Shown here in pieces: positions 43,665 to 52,620 of a DNA stretch of 64,000 nt. A program made the translations under genes and the position numbers. This stretch comes from Verrucomicrobiota bacterium. Its GTDB lineage: Bacteria; Chlamydiota; Chlamydiia; Chlamydiales; Rhabdochlamydiaceae. Below the pieces are notes generated by a model that saw only the letters and a program-made list of their open reading frames with translations, did no database searches and was not told the DNA's origin. Each line of letters starts with the position of its first letter. Within the stretch, counting starts at the first letter, position 1. Location of the stretch: the NCBI GenBank assembly GCA_018240065.1, contig JAFEGH010000009.1, positions 62,001 through 126,000 of the forward strand, in the 5' to 3' direction.

Positions 43665-43881
43665 GAGGCTCCTGTATTGAGAGACTGCATTTCGCGAGCA
43701 GCCGCTTAAACGAAGCTATATCAAGAAGGGAGTCGATGATCAATCAGCTTTTGCAGCTTTTTAATAAAAAAGATCGCTTGCGCCCCAGGATCCCCATCAG
43801 AGGCCCGTTGTATGGACACGTTATTTTTTATCCATAAAGCTACCGCGAAAAATTCATCAACAGAAATGAAGCAATGAAACA

Positions 43882-44988
43882 CTATGTTGCAGTTTCCAAG
43901 GGTGTTCCTATCACGTTGTAGACTTTCTCCATTTCGTCCAGCGTGTGATTGAGAGTGAACCTCTCTTCGACAAGATGCCTTCCCTGCGCCCCGAACTGTT
44001 TGCGCAAAGCAGGGTTGTCCGCAAGCCTGGAGACAGCTTTTGCAACAGCTTCCGGAGAGAAAGGAGGGACGACAAAACCTGTTATCCCGTCGAGGCAGAC
44101 CTCCGGCAGCCCGCCGACGGTCGTCGTGACGAGAGGGCGCTCGAGATAGGCGGCCTGCAGGCTCGCCTGGGAAACTCCTTCATGAGCTGTGCTGAGAAGT
44201 ACAAAAATATCCATCGCGCGGATCGCCGAGTAGGGGGCTTCCAGGTGTCCGGTGAACGTGACGATCCCTTCAAGCCCAAGTTCGGGAACTTTGGAGCGGT
44301 AATCGTCGACATGTCCTCCGCCGACGACCACCCACTTGATCTCTTTGCGGTCTTTGAGCATCGCCGCCGCTGCAAGCAAATCATGGATCCCTTTCCAGGA
44401 ACGGACAAAGCAGGCCGTCCCGACAAGGATGTCGCTGGGCCCCACGCCAAGAGAGGCCCGGAACTCGGCGGCCTTCATGAGGTCTGCTTTGAGATTATGG
44501 GGGTCGATGCCGGTGGGGATGCACTGCAGCCGATAGGGAGAGAGGCCCGCCTGCTTTCCGATTGTCGAAAGGATCGGAGAAGAAGTCGTCACGACAAAGT
44601 CGGCCAGGCTTTTGTAGAGCAGCCGGCTATTCAACCCTTTGCGGATCGGGGTCGACAGGTGGCGCGTACGAATGACTTTTTTTCCGGCGATCCGCGCGGC
44701 GATTCCGCCGATCCATGCATCCAGGGACGAGTGGGTGTTGATCAGATCGATATTGTGGGCTTTACAGATTTGGACCAGGGCATAAATGGTCTTGAAGGCA
44801 GAGGGTTTTGTGAAAGGCAATTCGTAGACGATGAACCCTGCCTCTTTGGCTCTTTGGACAAGGCCGCCGCCGGCATTGACGGCGAGGAAGACTTCGTGCC
44901 CTCGTTTCCGCATCCCTTCAGCTTCCCGGAGGATGCGGATCTCTTGGCCGCCCCATCCTTTCGAACTTTCAGTGTGTAATATCCGCAT
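43882..44988 (-). CDS. GT4-family glycosyltransferase
   Basis: Protein of 368 residues in the GT-B fold. The N-terminal domain opens MRILHTESSKGWGGQE, a donor-binding glycine-rich start; HSSLDAW and TRHLSTPIRKG follow. The C-terminal Glycos_transf_1 domain includes GTACFVRSWKGIHDLL, WVVVGGG, FTGHLEAPYSAIRAMDIFVL and the EGVSQASLQAAYLERPLVTT segment with the E-x7-E-like motif. The start overlaps the mutY 3' end by 20 bases, so it is downstream in that transcript. Likely a cytoplasmic step in lipopolysaccharide or surface-glycan assembly. Confidence 0.92.
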   Translation of the reverse strand: MRILHTESSKGWGGQEIRILREAEGMRKRGHEVFLAVNAGGGLVQRAKEAGFIVYELPFTKPSAFKTIYALVQICKAHNIDLINTHSSLDAWIGGIAARIAGKKVIRTRHLSTPIRKGLNSRLLYKSLADFVVTTSSPILSTIGKQAGLSPYRLQCIPTGIDPHNLKADLMKAAEFRASLGVGPSDILVGTACFVRSWKGIHDLLAAAAMLKDRKEIKWVVVGGGHVDDYRSKVPELGLEGIVTFTGHLEAPYSAIRAMDIFVLLSTAHEGVSQASLQAAYLERPLVTTTVGGLPEVCLDGITGFVVPPFSPEAVAKAVSRLADNPALRKQFGAQGRHLVEERFTLNHTLDEMEKVYNVIGTPLETAT

Positions 44989-46072
44989 GGTCTTCTCTCA
45001 ATTGTTGTAATATTCTTCTATGGCCGGAGGAAAAAGGGTAGCGATGAACCTCTTTGAAAGGGATCCACTGATGCCCGGGCAGTTCCGCCCTTTGTATTGC
45101 TTTCCATAAAGTCGGATGGAGCTTGACCTTAAAACGTGTAAAGCTATGCTCCACCACCGGCAGCTTCACCACTTTTTTCGCATCGAAAGAAAAAGGGAAG
45201 CCCTTAACCTTTTTATCCCGGTAGGGAAATTCATAAAGACCCGCCATCACTTTTCCCTCTTCTCCTTTCTTCAGCAAAAGAGCTCCCTCATGCGATACCA
45301 CGAAGACTTCGCGTAAAAGAGATGTAATTTCCACTTTTTTCTCTATTTTAGGCAACTCTCCTTGTATCCCCCGGCGGAAAGAGGCGCAACCGGGGCGGAG
45401 CGGACAGGCCCAGCAATGGGCTTCCCGTTTGCAGACCGTCGCCCCCAGCTCGATCAGCCCCTCGGCAACAAGCCAGGGCTCCTCTTCAGGAAGGATCTTT
45501 TCTGCGACAGCCCAAATTTTTTTGCGCGTGGATCCCAAGCCGACATCCTCTTCGATGGCGAAATAGCGGGAAAGGACGCGGATGACGTTGCCGTCCACGG
45601 CAGCCGCCTTTTGCTTGAAGGCAAAGCTCAGGATCGCGCCGACGGTATAGGGTCCGATTCCTTGGATTTCAGAAAGTTCGGCGCGGGTCGAGGGAATCTC
45701 TCCACGATGTCTTTCGACGATATGGCAAGCTGCTGCATGCAGATTCCGGGCCCTGGAATAATAGCCGAGTCCCTCCCACATCTTGATCACCTCTTCAAGC
45801 GGGGCCGCGGCGAGCGCATGGACGTTTGGAAAGCGGGCCATCCAGCGAGAGAAGTAATCGATAACGACGGCCACTTGGGTCTGTTGGAGCATGATTTCGG
45901 ATATCCATACGGCGTAAGGGGTTGGACTCTTCCTCCAGGGGAGGTCCCGCCCCTCGTTCAGAAACCATGCTTTGAGAGCGTCGGCTTGAAAGACCTCTGC
46001 GATCTTGCCACTATGATTTTCTGAATCCGTGGTAAAAGACCCTTGCCTAAGGTCAAAAGGAATTTTTTGCAT
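44969..46072 (-). CDS. mutY: A/G-specific adenine DNA glycosylase MutY
   Basis: DNA repair glycosylase removing A opposite 8-oxoguanine; 367 residues from ATG 46072 (an in-frame TTG lies two codons earlier). Motifs: WISEIMLQQTQV with the catalytic Glu, the helix-hairpin-helix QGIGPYTVGAI, and VDGNVIRVL with the catalytic Asp. The iron-sulfur Cys set reads C-x5-C-x2-C-x5-C, one residue shorter in the first interval than the usual C-x6-C. A C-terminal NUDIX-like domain covers about 250-355. The N-terminus has about 35 residues of unconserved extension. Confidence 0.95.
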   Translation of the reverse strand: MQKIPFDLRQGSFTTDSENHSGKIAEVFQADALKAWFLNEGRDLPWRKSPTPYAVWISEIMLQQTQVAVVIDYFSRWMARFPNVHALAAAPLEEVIKMWEGLGYYSRARNLHAAACHIVERHRGEIPSTRAELSEIQGIGPYTVGAILSFAFKQKAAAVDGNVIRVLSRYFAIEEDVGLGSTRKKIWAVAEKILPEEEPWLVAEGLIELGATVCKREAHCWACPLRPGCASFRRGIQGELPKIEKKVEITSLLREVFVVSHEGALLLKKGEEGKVMAGLYEFPYRDKKVKGFPFSFDAKKVVKLPVVEHSFTRFKVKLHPTLWKAIQRAELPGHQWIPFKEVHRYPFSSGHRRILQQLREDHADITH

Positions 46073-46228
46073 CGCCAATCCTGCCGATGTGGAAATAGTT
46101 GCCTACCTGCAAAGAATAGTCTCCCCTCCCATTTTGGACAACCCGGCAGCTCTTCCAAGAGAGGGCCGGGCGCTTGGCACGCTTCTCGCATCATACCAAC
46201 TGTCACCCGCTAATTACTGGAGGGTGGT

Positions 46229-46723
46229 ATGAACAGCTACGGGCAGATGGTGCCGGAAGATTGGCAAACATTGCACAACGAACTTAGAGACGGCCTGCAA
46301 AACGAGATCCGCCTGACGCGCGAACTATTGTCCAACATGCACCAGGAAGAGGTCTCTCTGATGCTCCATGACACGGGAAGCCTGAACCAGATCCTGCAGC
46401 AGCGCTCGCAGATGCTCGAACGATTGAGCACGCTTAGGCTCCGCAGGCTGCAGACCACAGAAAGAATCGAGAAGATCGCTACGGTTGGGCACAAGCATCC
46501 TTCTCTCGAAGAAATATTGCCTCCCAGCGAAGAGATCAGCACAGAGATTTTGTCCCTAAGCGACCAGCTGATGGCGCTGACCGAGAGGATGAACCGGCAG
46601 CATACGCAGAATCAGCGCCTCTCCGAGCATGGGGACCACCACCGCTATCCTCCGCGTCAGATGACGCCGGAAGCCCGCCCTAAAAGAAAAGCTTCTGTTG
46701 CGACTTACCACATAAAAAAGTAA
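46229..46723 (+). CDS. Small helical coiled-coil protein, FlgN-like
   Basis: Protein of 164 residues from ATG 46229 with AGGG upstream. It is helical and heptad-rich at about residues 10-80 and 100-128, with a basic, disordered C-terminus. The spacing of LHNELRDGLQNEIRLTRELL and ILQQRSQMLERLSTLRLRRL resembles FlgN-type export chaperones, which hold substrates of flagellar or related type III export. No flagellar gene is nearby, so this is only a resemblance. It is divergent from mutY and 39 bases ahead of the glycerophosphotransferase pair. Confidence 0.78.
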   Translation: MNSYGQMVPEDWQTLHNELRDGLQNEIRLTRELLSNMHQEEVSLMLHDTGSLNQILQQRSQMLERLSTLRLRRLQTTERIEKIATVGHKHPSLEEILPPSEEISTEILSLSDQLMALTERMNRQHTQNQRLSEHGDHHRYPPRQMTPEARPKRKASVATYHIKK

Positions 46724-46762
46724 GAATGGGTGTAAAACAGGTTTACAAAGGGCCACCCTCTC

Positions 46763-47875
46763 ATGACAGAACCCTTTCGATCGGCAGGACTGATCTACGG
46801 CCCTGAACTCCACCATCTCGATCATCTGGCCCCCCTCTGCTGTTTCATGAACATCCCTCTGATTGTCACGGAGCAAAAGATCGCAGCTCTGGCCGAACGT
46901 TTCTATCCGGGGATCCAGATCATCCTGTGCGATTACCTGGCTGTCGCCGAACAATTGGTCTCCCATTTCGACATCGTCTTTTATTCCATGCCCCGGGATT
47001 TGTTCGACGAGGTCTTTTTCTTCGCGCAGAAGCTGATCCAGAAACGAGTGCACGCCATCTGGTGCCCCCATGGCAATTCCGATAAAGGGAACTCGATCTT
47101 CTACATGGAGGCCCTAAGAAAAGAAGAGGCCGCCTTGGTGTATGGAAAGCAGATGATCGATTTTCTACAGCGCAAAGGGGTCTACGATCAGCTCAAAGGA
47201 CATGTGGTCACTGGCAATTACAGGCATCAATTTTATCTTGACCACAAGGCCTTTTACGATCCCATCGTTGAAAGGGAAGTACTGCGCAAGCTTCCGAAAG
47301 CGGAAAAGACCCTTCTTTACGCCCCAACCTGGCAGGATTATGAAAAGTCCTCCTCATTCTTTGACGCCGCTCAGCCGCTGGTTGAAAAATTGCCTGCCAA
47401 ACACAATCTAATCGTCAAGCTCCACCCCAATTTGATCCTGCAGGAAGAATTCAAAGTTGAAGAACTGATCGAAAAGTACGAAGACTTGAACAACGTTCTG
47501 TTCCTGACTGAGTTTCCGGCTGTCTATCCTCTTCTCAACATCGTCGATGTCTATATCGGAGACATGTCTTCGATAGGCTATGATTTCCTCGCTCTGGACC
47601 GGCCTATGTTCTTCCTGAACCAGAACAGCCGCGATCCCAAAGCCGACTCTGGACTCTACCTTTTCCGCTGCGGCGTCGAGGTCAGCCCGGAGCAATACGG
47701 GGATATCCACGGAGTGATCGATAGATATTTCCAGTTCGAGCTGCGCAACTTTTCAGAAATTAGAAAGGAAGTATTCGCTTATGCTTTCGGCCACCCCAAA
47801 TCGCTGGAAAGCCTTAAAACGGAGATCCTGCATCTCTATTCCTCATTTCCGGAAAAAGGGATCAACTTTTACTAA
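46763..47875 (+). CDS. CDP-glycerol glycerophosphotransferase-like protein, copy 1
   Basis: Protein of 370 residues in the TagB/TagF-type transferase family. Visible blocks: WCPHGNSDKG (about 100-110), VTGNYR, LLYAPTWQDYEKS (the family APTWR signature), LIVKLHPNL and YIGDMSSIGYDFLALDRPMFFL. These glycine-, His- and Asp-containing segments are typical of Glyphos_transf proteins that add glycerol or ribitol phosphate units. No signal peptide; likely a peripheral inner-membrane enzyme. It is a close paralogue of the next gene, with a TAATG junction. The acceptor in a Gram-negative chlamydia is unknown, perhaps a surface polysaccharide. Confidence 0.88.
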   Translation: MTEPFRSAGLIYGPELHHLDHLAPLCCFMNIPLIVTEQKIAALAERFYPGIQIILCDYLAVAEQLVSHFDIVFYSMPRDLFDEVFFFAQKLIQKRVHAIWCPHGNSDKGNSIFYMEALRKEEAALVYGKQMIDFLQRKGVYDQLKGHVVTGNYRHQFYLDHKAFYDPIVEREVLRKLPKAEKTLLYAPTWQDYEKSSSFFDAAQPLVEKLPAKHNLIVKLHPNLILQEEFKVEELIEKYEDLNNVLFLTEFPAVYPLLNIVDVYIGDMSSIGYDFLALDRPMFFLNQNSRDPKADSGLYLFRCGVEVSPEQYGDIHGVIDRYFQFELRNFSEIRKEVFAYAFGHPKSLESLKTEILHLYSSFPEKGINFY

Positions 47876-48918
47876 TGCGAAGCGTTGCCATCCTCACAGG
47901 TCCAGAAACGCATCTCGACCACCTCGGAGTCTTAAGCTCTATGCTTAAGATTCCTTTAGTCGTCACCGATGAGAAGAACCACCAGTTCGCTCAACAGTTT
48001 TATCCCGATATTAACGTAGAACTGAAAAATTTTGATGCTCTTTCCATTGAGTATTTAGCTCAAAACTACGATGCGATTTTCGAGAGCGGGAAATTTTTCG
48101 CCGCCGAATTGAAGCCGTTCATCGAGCTTCTGTTCCGAAAAAAAATGCGGTTTGTCTTCTGCCCGCACGGCAACTCCGACAAGGGGCATTCGCTGCAGAA
48201 CCATGTCGATCAGGACATCTCCCTGATCTACGGCGAGCATCTTCACGATCTTCTGAAGAACAACGGCGCCGCTCAAAAAATCCGCCATATCGTAAGAACC
48301 GGGAACTACCGTTTGCCCTATTACCTGCGCCACAAGAAGTTTTACGATACGCTGGCCCAAAAGATGGTCTTCAGCCGGTTTCAAAGCGACAAGCCAGTCA
48401 TATTGTACGCGCCGACATGGAGCGATAAAGAAAATCCCACCTCTTTTTTTTCCGCGGCAGATCAATTGATCGAAGAACTTTCCCCGGCTTATAATGTCCT
48501 GATCAAGCTTCACCCTTTTCTTGTGGACGACCACCCTGCGCACGTCTTTGCGGTCTCGGCTCGTTATGAAAGCCACGCATCCGCCCTTTTCCTGAGCGAC
48601 TTTCCCCCGATTTATCCGCTGCTCGCGCGATGCGCTCTTTACATGGGGGACTATTCCTCGATCGGCTACGATTTCCTCGCATTCGACAGGCCTTTGTATT
48701 TTCTTAAGCCTAAAAAGAGCGCGGCCCCCTCGCCGCTGCAGAATTGTGGAATGGAAATCCCTCTGGATTCCGGGATCCCGTTAACTCAATTTTTAAATAT
48801 CACGCAAGAGGCGTCCAGAGTGTTTTCAGACCAGAGAAAAAAGATTTATCGTTATGCCTTTGGAGAAGAACTCTCCCAGGAGACGATGAGAGCGGACATC
48901 TTTCAAAAACTTTCATAA
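47875..48918 (+). CDS. CDP-glycerol glycerophosphotransferase-like protein, copy 2
   Basis: Protein of 347 residues; ATG 47875 shares a base with the previous stop (TAATG), so translation is coupled. It repeats the landmarks of copy 1: FCPHGNSDKG, RTGNYRLPYY, ILYAPTWSDKEN, VLIKLHPFL and YMGDYSSIGYDFLAFDRPLYFL. The two copies differ in the C-terminal 60 residues, suggesting different acceptors or roles such as primase and polymerase in teichoic-acid-type systems. That split is inference from gene arrangement. Confidence 0.88.
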   Translation: MRSVAILTGPETHLDHLGVLSSMLKIPLVVTDEKNHQFAQQFYPDINVELKNFDALSIEYLAQNYDAIFESGKFFAAELKPFIELLFRKKMRFVFCPHGNSDKGHSLQNHVDQDISLIYGEHLHDLLKNNGAAQKIRHIVRTGNYRLPYYLRHKKFYDTLAQKMVFSRFQSDKPVILYAPTWSDKENPTSFFSAADQLIEELSPAYNVLIKLHPFLVDDHPAHVFAVSARYESHASALFLSDFPPIYPLLARCALYMGDYSSIGYDFLAFDRPLYFLKPKKSAAPSPLQNCGMEIPLDSGIPLTQFLNITQEASRVFSDQRKKIYRYAFGEELSQETMRADIFQKLS

Positions 48919-48983
48919 CAAACCCAGATCATTTCATTTATACTTAAAATTCATTAATTAATGAATGTTAATTAATGATCTGC

Positions 48984-48989
48984 TATAAT
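48984..48989 (+). promoter_or_regulatory. -10 element of the small Inc-like gene
   Basis: A perfect TATAAT, 30 bases before the ATG. No good -35 is seen. Upstream lie two direct copies of TTAATTAATGA (48954-48964 and 48968-48978). Confidence 0.45.
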
Positions 48990-49018
48990 GTTGTGCTAAT
49001 TATATTTTAGGAGTTGTT

Positions 49019-49327
49019 ATGAGTTTTCCCACAAATTCAGCGACAGGACAGACTTCCCCGGTTTCCCCATCCAGCCCCGTTCAAAAGCCGGAAGTGCCTG
49101 AATTTCTTCAGACTGCCGGAAAAGTGACGAAATTTATTTTTGCCGCACTGGCAGCGATTGTCGCCGTTGGAAGCTTAGGGGTCGGGATCACGATCGCGCC
49201 TTTTTCTCCTGAAACAGGAGCCGGAGCATTCGCGCTTTCAACTACACTGTTCGCTCTTGCCGGGTTCCTGATTTATAGCGGCGCAACATCGGGTCCCAAT
49301 CTCAGCTCGCGGAATGTGACCTCCTAA
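49019..49327 (+). CDS. Small two-helix membrane protein, Inc-like
   Basis: Protein of 102 residues; AGGAG is well placed before ATG 49019. The N-terminal 35 residues are Ser/Pro/Thr-rich and polar. Two hydrophobic helices at about residues 37-62 and 67-91 make a bilobed hairpin, then a short polar tail follows. A bilobed hydrophobic hairpin without signal peptide is the hallmark of chlamydial inclusion-membrane (Inc) proteins exported by type III secretion, so it is an Inc candidate. Other small membrane proteins could look the same. Its 3' end overlaps the ccsA-like gene by 26 bases on opposite strands. Confidence 0.78.
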   Translation: MSFPTNSATGQTSPVSPSSPVQKPEVPEFLQTAGKVTKFIFAALAAIVAVGSLGVGITIAPFSPETGAGAFALSTTLFALAGFLIYSGATSGPNLSSRNVTS

Positions 49328-51188
49328 TCTTCTTTGAGGGAGCCATCAAACGCTTCCTATGAATCAATACGGCCGCAAAAAAGAACAGTTCGATCACGAT
49401 GTAGGCCAAATAAAAGAGTTCTCCCCCTATTCCCTTTCCATACGCGTGCAGCCCTGTTCCCAAAAGGAAATTCACGCCGTACCAAGTAAAACTCAAGAGG
49501 ATCATGCCAAAGCTTGAGCCAAGCGCTGTCGCAAAGGTGCCGGCCCATTTGAAATGATTCAGATGGATAAGGGCCAAATAATAACAGATTGTGATTAGAG
49601 CGCAGGACTCTTTCGCATCCCAATCCCAAAACCGTCCCCAGCTAGAATCAGCCCAGAGAGCTCCAAGCAACGTGCCGATGACAAGGAAGAAGCTCCCGAG
49701 ATAAATGCAATGCACGATGCATCTGGAGAGAAGAGGAGAAGCTTCCCTCTTGCCCTGGAACAATCTCGTCAGGGATAGATGTCCCAATATTCCTCCCAGA
49801 AGCAATACCCCATAGCTCGATGCCACGACAGCGACATGGACAGTGAGCCAGAAACTGGAGTTAAGGACAGGATCGACAGGCGCGAATGGATCGCGCACAT
49901 TCAAGGCGAAAAGGAAAAGAAATAAGGCCTCCGTGCAAATCAGCGCTCCAAAAATGGGGAATCTAGTGCGAAAAATCACAAAGAACACAAACCCGATCAG
50001 CACGCTTAGCCACGAAACGAACAGAACGGAATCGAACATCGTGGAGAGTGGAGGATAGGAAAACACGACTGTTTTGAACAGCAGCGCTCCCCCTTGCAAT
50101 AGGAAGCCCACTGTCATGAGCGCCCATGCAGCGCTGCTCAGCAATAGAGCCCCCGCCTTCCCCATTTTTTTTCTGAAATTCCGGAGCGAGTGGAACAAAA
50201 ACAGCAATAGGCTTAAAGCGTAGCATGCGGCAGAGCCCCTGAGGATTGGATATTTGACGAAGGCTTTTTCCGCCTTGAGTTGAAACAAAGTGGGATAGGA
50301 AACCATCCCTTCGCGCAAGGCCTCCTGATAGCGGGTTATAAACTTAGGCAGGCTTAATCGAAGTCCTTGTTCCGAGCTCGAAAAAATCGCATTGTACAGC
50401 GAAGAGAGCTCTCCGACATAAGGTTTGGACTGGTCAGCGAATTCTTTGGAAAAAGGGGAAAGAAAGACAGTGTTGAGAAGACATTGGGAATGCTGAACCT
50501 CCCTGAACTGCAAAAAATGAAACAGCAGGGAGTATAATGATTTTCCCCAAGGAACCTGATTAGTTTCGGATAGCTCGATCGTATAGGGGGACGAGACGCA
50601 CATCGCAGAGAGAAAATGCCAGGGGAAGCGGGACGGAACGGAAGTGACGACCAGTTTGTGGTCGAAAAAGAGGCATTCGATATCCGCATTGATAATCTTC
50701 AGATTCAGTTTCTGTCCTGAGACAAATGTGGTCCCCTGCGAGATCTTAAAGAATGAGCTTAAGATCATCTGCTCGATCACTTTCAGGTTAATCGCAAGAA
50801 CATCTTCGAATGCATGTCGCAGCTGTCGAAAGGAAAAACGGTCGGAGGAGGATTCGAGCTCCAACATAGACTTCAATTCTCTTTCTCCTATCCAGAATAT
50901 GGGGACGTCTTCGACGCCAGGGGATCTTTGAAGCGACCAGAGAAAATCAAGTGAAGAATTTTGAGGTGGAGGGACCAATTGCCGATGTTCGGGAAGCAGG
51001 TTTTCCCGATGATAGACCTCGTTCATCCACAGCCTGGCGCAGGAATCCAGAGGCCTTATCCTTCCCTCATAGTAAACAGGGAGTGATTCCAATTCGTTCT
51101 CTCGCTCTAAATCAACGGGAAGGAGCTCGTCTCCTCTTGCGAGGAAGGGAGCGAGGAGAAGAAGCAGCGTGAGGAAGACCTTTGTCAT
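49302..51188 (-). CDS. ccsA: Cytochrome c maturation protein CcsA (ResC-like), long form
   Basis: Protein of 628 residues. A signal-like hydrophobic N-terminus (MTKVFLTLLLLLAPFLARG) precedes an extracytoplasmic region of about 290 residues. A membrane domain with about eight helices follows from about 310. It contains the haem-handling tryptophan-rich motif WGRFWDWDAKESCAL (WWD-type) at about 510-525. System II proteins CcsA and CcsB attach haem to CxxCH sites outside the inner membrane. It is roughly twice the length of a plain CcsA because of the extra N-terminal domain. Its start lies 77 bases inside the ResB-like gene. Confidence 0.9.
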   Translation of the reverse strand: MTKVFLTLLLLLAPFLARGDELLPVDLERENELESLPVYYEGRIRPLDSCARLWMNEVYHRENLLPEHRQLVPPPQNSSLDFLWSLQRSPGVEDVPIFWIGERELKSMLELESSSDRFSFRQLRHAFEDVLAINLKVIEQMILSSFFKISQGTTFVSGQKLNLKIINADIECLFFDHKLVVTSVPSRFPWHFLSAMCVSSPYTIELSETNQVPWGKSLYSLLFHFLQFREVQHSQCLLNTVFLSPFSKEFADQSKPYVGELSSLYNAIFSSSEQGLRLSLPKFITRYQEALREGMVSYPTLFQLKAEKAFVKYPILRGSAACYALSLLLFLFHSLRNFRKKMGKAGALLLSSAAWALMTVGFLLQGGALLFKTVVFSYPPLSTMFDSVLFVSWLSVLIGFVFFVIFRTRFPIFGALICTEALFLFLFALNVRDPFAPVDPVLNSSFWLTVHVAVVASSYGVLLLGGILGHLSLTRLFQGKREASPLLSRCIVHCIYLGSFFLVIGTLLGALWADSSWGRFWDWDAKESCALITICYYLALIHLNHFKWAGTFATALGSSFGMILLSFTWYGVNFLLGTGLHAYGKGIGGELFYLAYIVIELFFFAAVLIHRKRLMAPSKKIRRSHSAS

Positions 51189-52620
51189 TTTTCACACTCC
51201 CTAATTTGCTAAGATAAAGAGACAAAATGCCAAGACCTGCACAAAATACTCCAGGGTAAATCATTGTTTTTTTAGCGATGGCGTACTGGACGCCGATGCG
51301 CGCCTCGACCGCTCCGGGAAGATTCTTAAGCAATGTGAGCTGGTATCCTTTTCCTGGAGAAAAGGGAGCGTTATACCCAATCGAAGTTTCCTTGATCGCG
51401 CCGTTTGAATCGACCAGAATCAAATTCAGTCTACATTGCTCTGTATGGGAGAAATGATCCTCATGGGCGCATGTCCACTCCTTGAGCTGGACATTCCAGG
51501 GAAGGACATGCTCCATCGGCTGGTAGCGCGCGAAATATTTACCGTCGAAAAGTGGCCACAAAAAGGCGGATGCGGAAGGATCGTATGTCAAGGAGAGGAT
51601 TTCCGAGCGTCCCTCTTGAGAAAAACATACATGAGCGCAAGGGATGTTATCTTCCACTCTGGCAAGGCTTGGAAGCTGCTCTGGGGCGGGCCAGAGCTTG
51701 ATGTAAAAGACCCCTCCTCCCATTTCGGGAGGGATTTCAGCCTCTATGCCATAGCCCCTGGCGCCATCGTCAAAAGACACAAGAGAGCGTTTCAACAGCG
51801 ATTCAACCGAGTTGACTGCAACGGAGCCGCCCTTGGAGATCAGGACGACATACTCATCGAGATTCTCATCCCGGATGAAAGAGAGGGAGGGAGTTTTGTC
51901 CCGCCTGCTTCTGACAAGCAGCTCGGCCACATGTTCCCCGACATAGCCGCCTTTGAGGGCTGATGCCTGCCATTTTTCTTTTCCCAAGACAACGGGGATT
52001 GTCTGGATGCTGTCATTCAAGCGGATCTGCTGAAAGGATGCTTTTTGCTCCGGCAAGCAGAATGAGATCTGATTTTCATAACTGCACTTCAGCTTTTGTC
52101 TGGCGTGGGGTGCGCAACTGATCAGAGCGGCTTCAAGGCCGCTTGTGGAAAATATCTGTTCGTTGACGTTTCTTTTCGCCTTTGATTTCCATTGCTCCAT
52201 GTTCGCCATCGCTACCGGCCTGCCTTCTCTGGTTACTATGCAAAGCGCGTGCGTTCCGGGGACAACGATTCTCCCAGAGACGTCATCTGCAAGCGCCATG
52301 ATGCCGCTGTAACCTGTAAGGACATTCACCGCAGCGCCTGCGATGACCGTCATCAGCCCCAAATGGGCCAGCAAAAAGGGAATATGTTTCACTTTCCAGG
52401 GGAGTTTGCGGAAAGCGGCAAAAAGAAGGTTGAGGAAGACAGCTGCAAGCAGAGAAAGAAAGAGAGGGTGGCGATAAACATGCTCCGACGCGCTTTCATG
52501 CGATCCGCTCGATGTCTCTATCCATGTGCCGAAAGCGACTGAGAGGATCAAAACAGCAAAGAGCGCGATGGTAAATCGGATACTTCCTAAATAGTGATAG
52601 ACTTTCGACCAGGCCTTCAA
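51112..52620 (-). CDS. ccsB: Cytochrome c maturation protein CcsB/ResB
   Basis: ResB-family protein of about 502 residues, partner of CcsA. Helices near the N-terminus (IRFTIALFAVLILSVAFGTWIE, LFLSLLAAVFLNLLFAAF and IPFLLAHLGLMTVIAGAAV) carry the RxxxxLFxxxxxxxxxGT pattern of ResB. A large periplasmic domain follows, with a last helix at about 470-490. The start is uncertain: TTG 52620 has GAGGAG seven bases upstream and is preferred here; GTG 52659 would add 13 residues but has no ribosome site. Confidence 0.88.
   Translation of the reverse strand: MKAWSKVYHYLGSIRFTIALFAVLILSVAFGTWIETSSGSHESASEHVYRHPLFLSLLAAVFLNLLFAAFRKLPWKVKHIPFLLAHLGLMTVIAGAAVNVLTGYSGIMALADDVSGRIVVPGTHALCIVTREGRPVAMANMEQWKSKAKRNVNEQIFSTSGLEAALISCAPHARQKLKCSYENQISFCLPEQKASFQQIRLNDSIQTIPVVLGKEKWQASALKGGYVGEHVAELLVRSRRDKTPSLSFIRDENLDEYVVLISKGGSVAVNSVESLLKRSLVSFDDGARGYGIEAEIPPEMGGGVFYIKLWPAPEQLPSLARVEDNIPCAHVCFSQEGRSEILSLTYDPSASAFLWPLFDGKYFARYQPMEHVLPWNVQLKEWTCAHEDHFSHTEQCRLNLILVDSNGAIKETSIGYNAPFSPGKGYQLTLLKNLPGAVEARIGVQYAIAKKTMIYPGVFCAGLGILSLYLSKLGSVKNDKGLPHAASSPRSLPRKRRRAPSR

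Noticed and set aside
43737..43838. Short plus-strand frame of about 33 codons with an AAGGGAG sequence upstream, between copA and the GT4 gene
   Set aside because: Too short to judge, no hydrophobic or conserved pattern, and the ribosome-like sequence may be chance.
43945..44979. 344-codon plus-strand frame opposite the GT4 glycosyltransferase
   Set aside because: Antisense shadow; the minus strand carries complete GT4 motifs and overlaps mutY in operon fashion.
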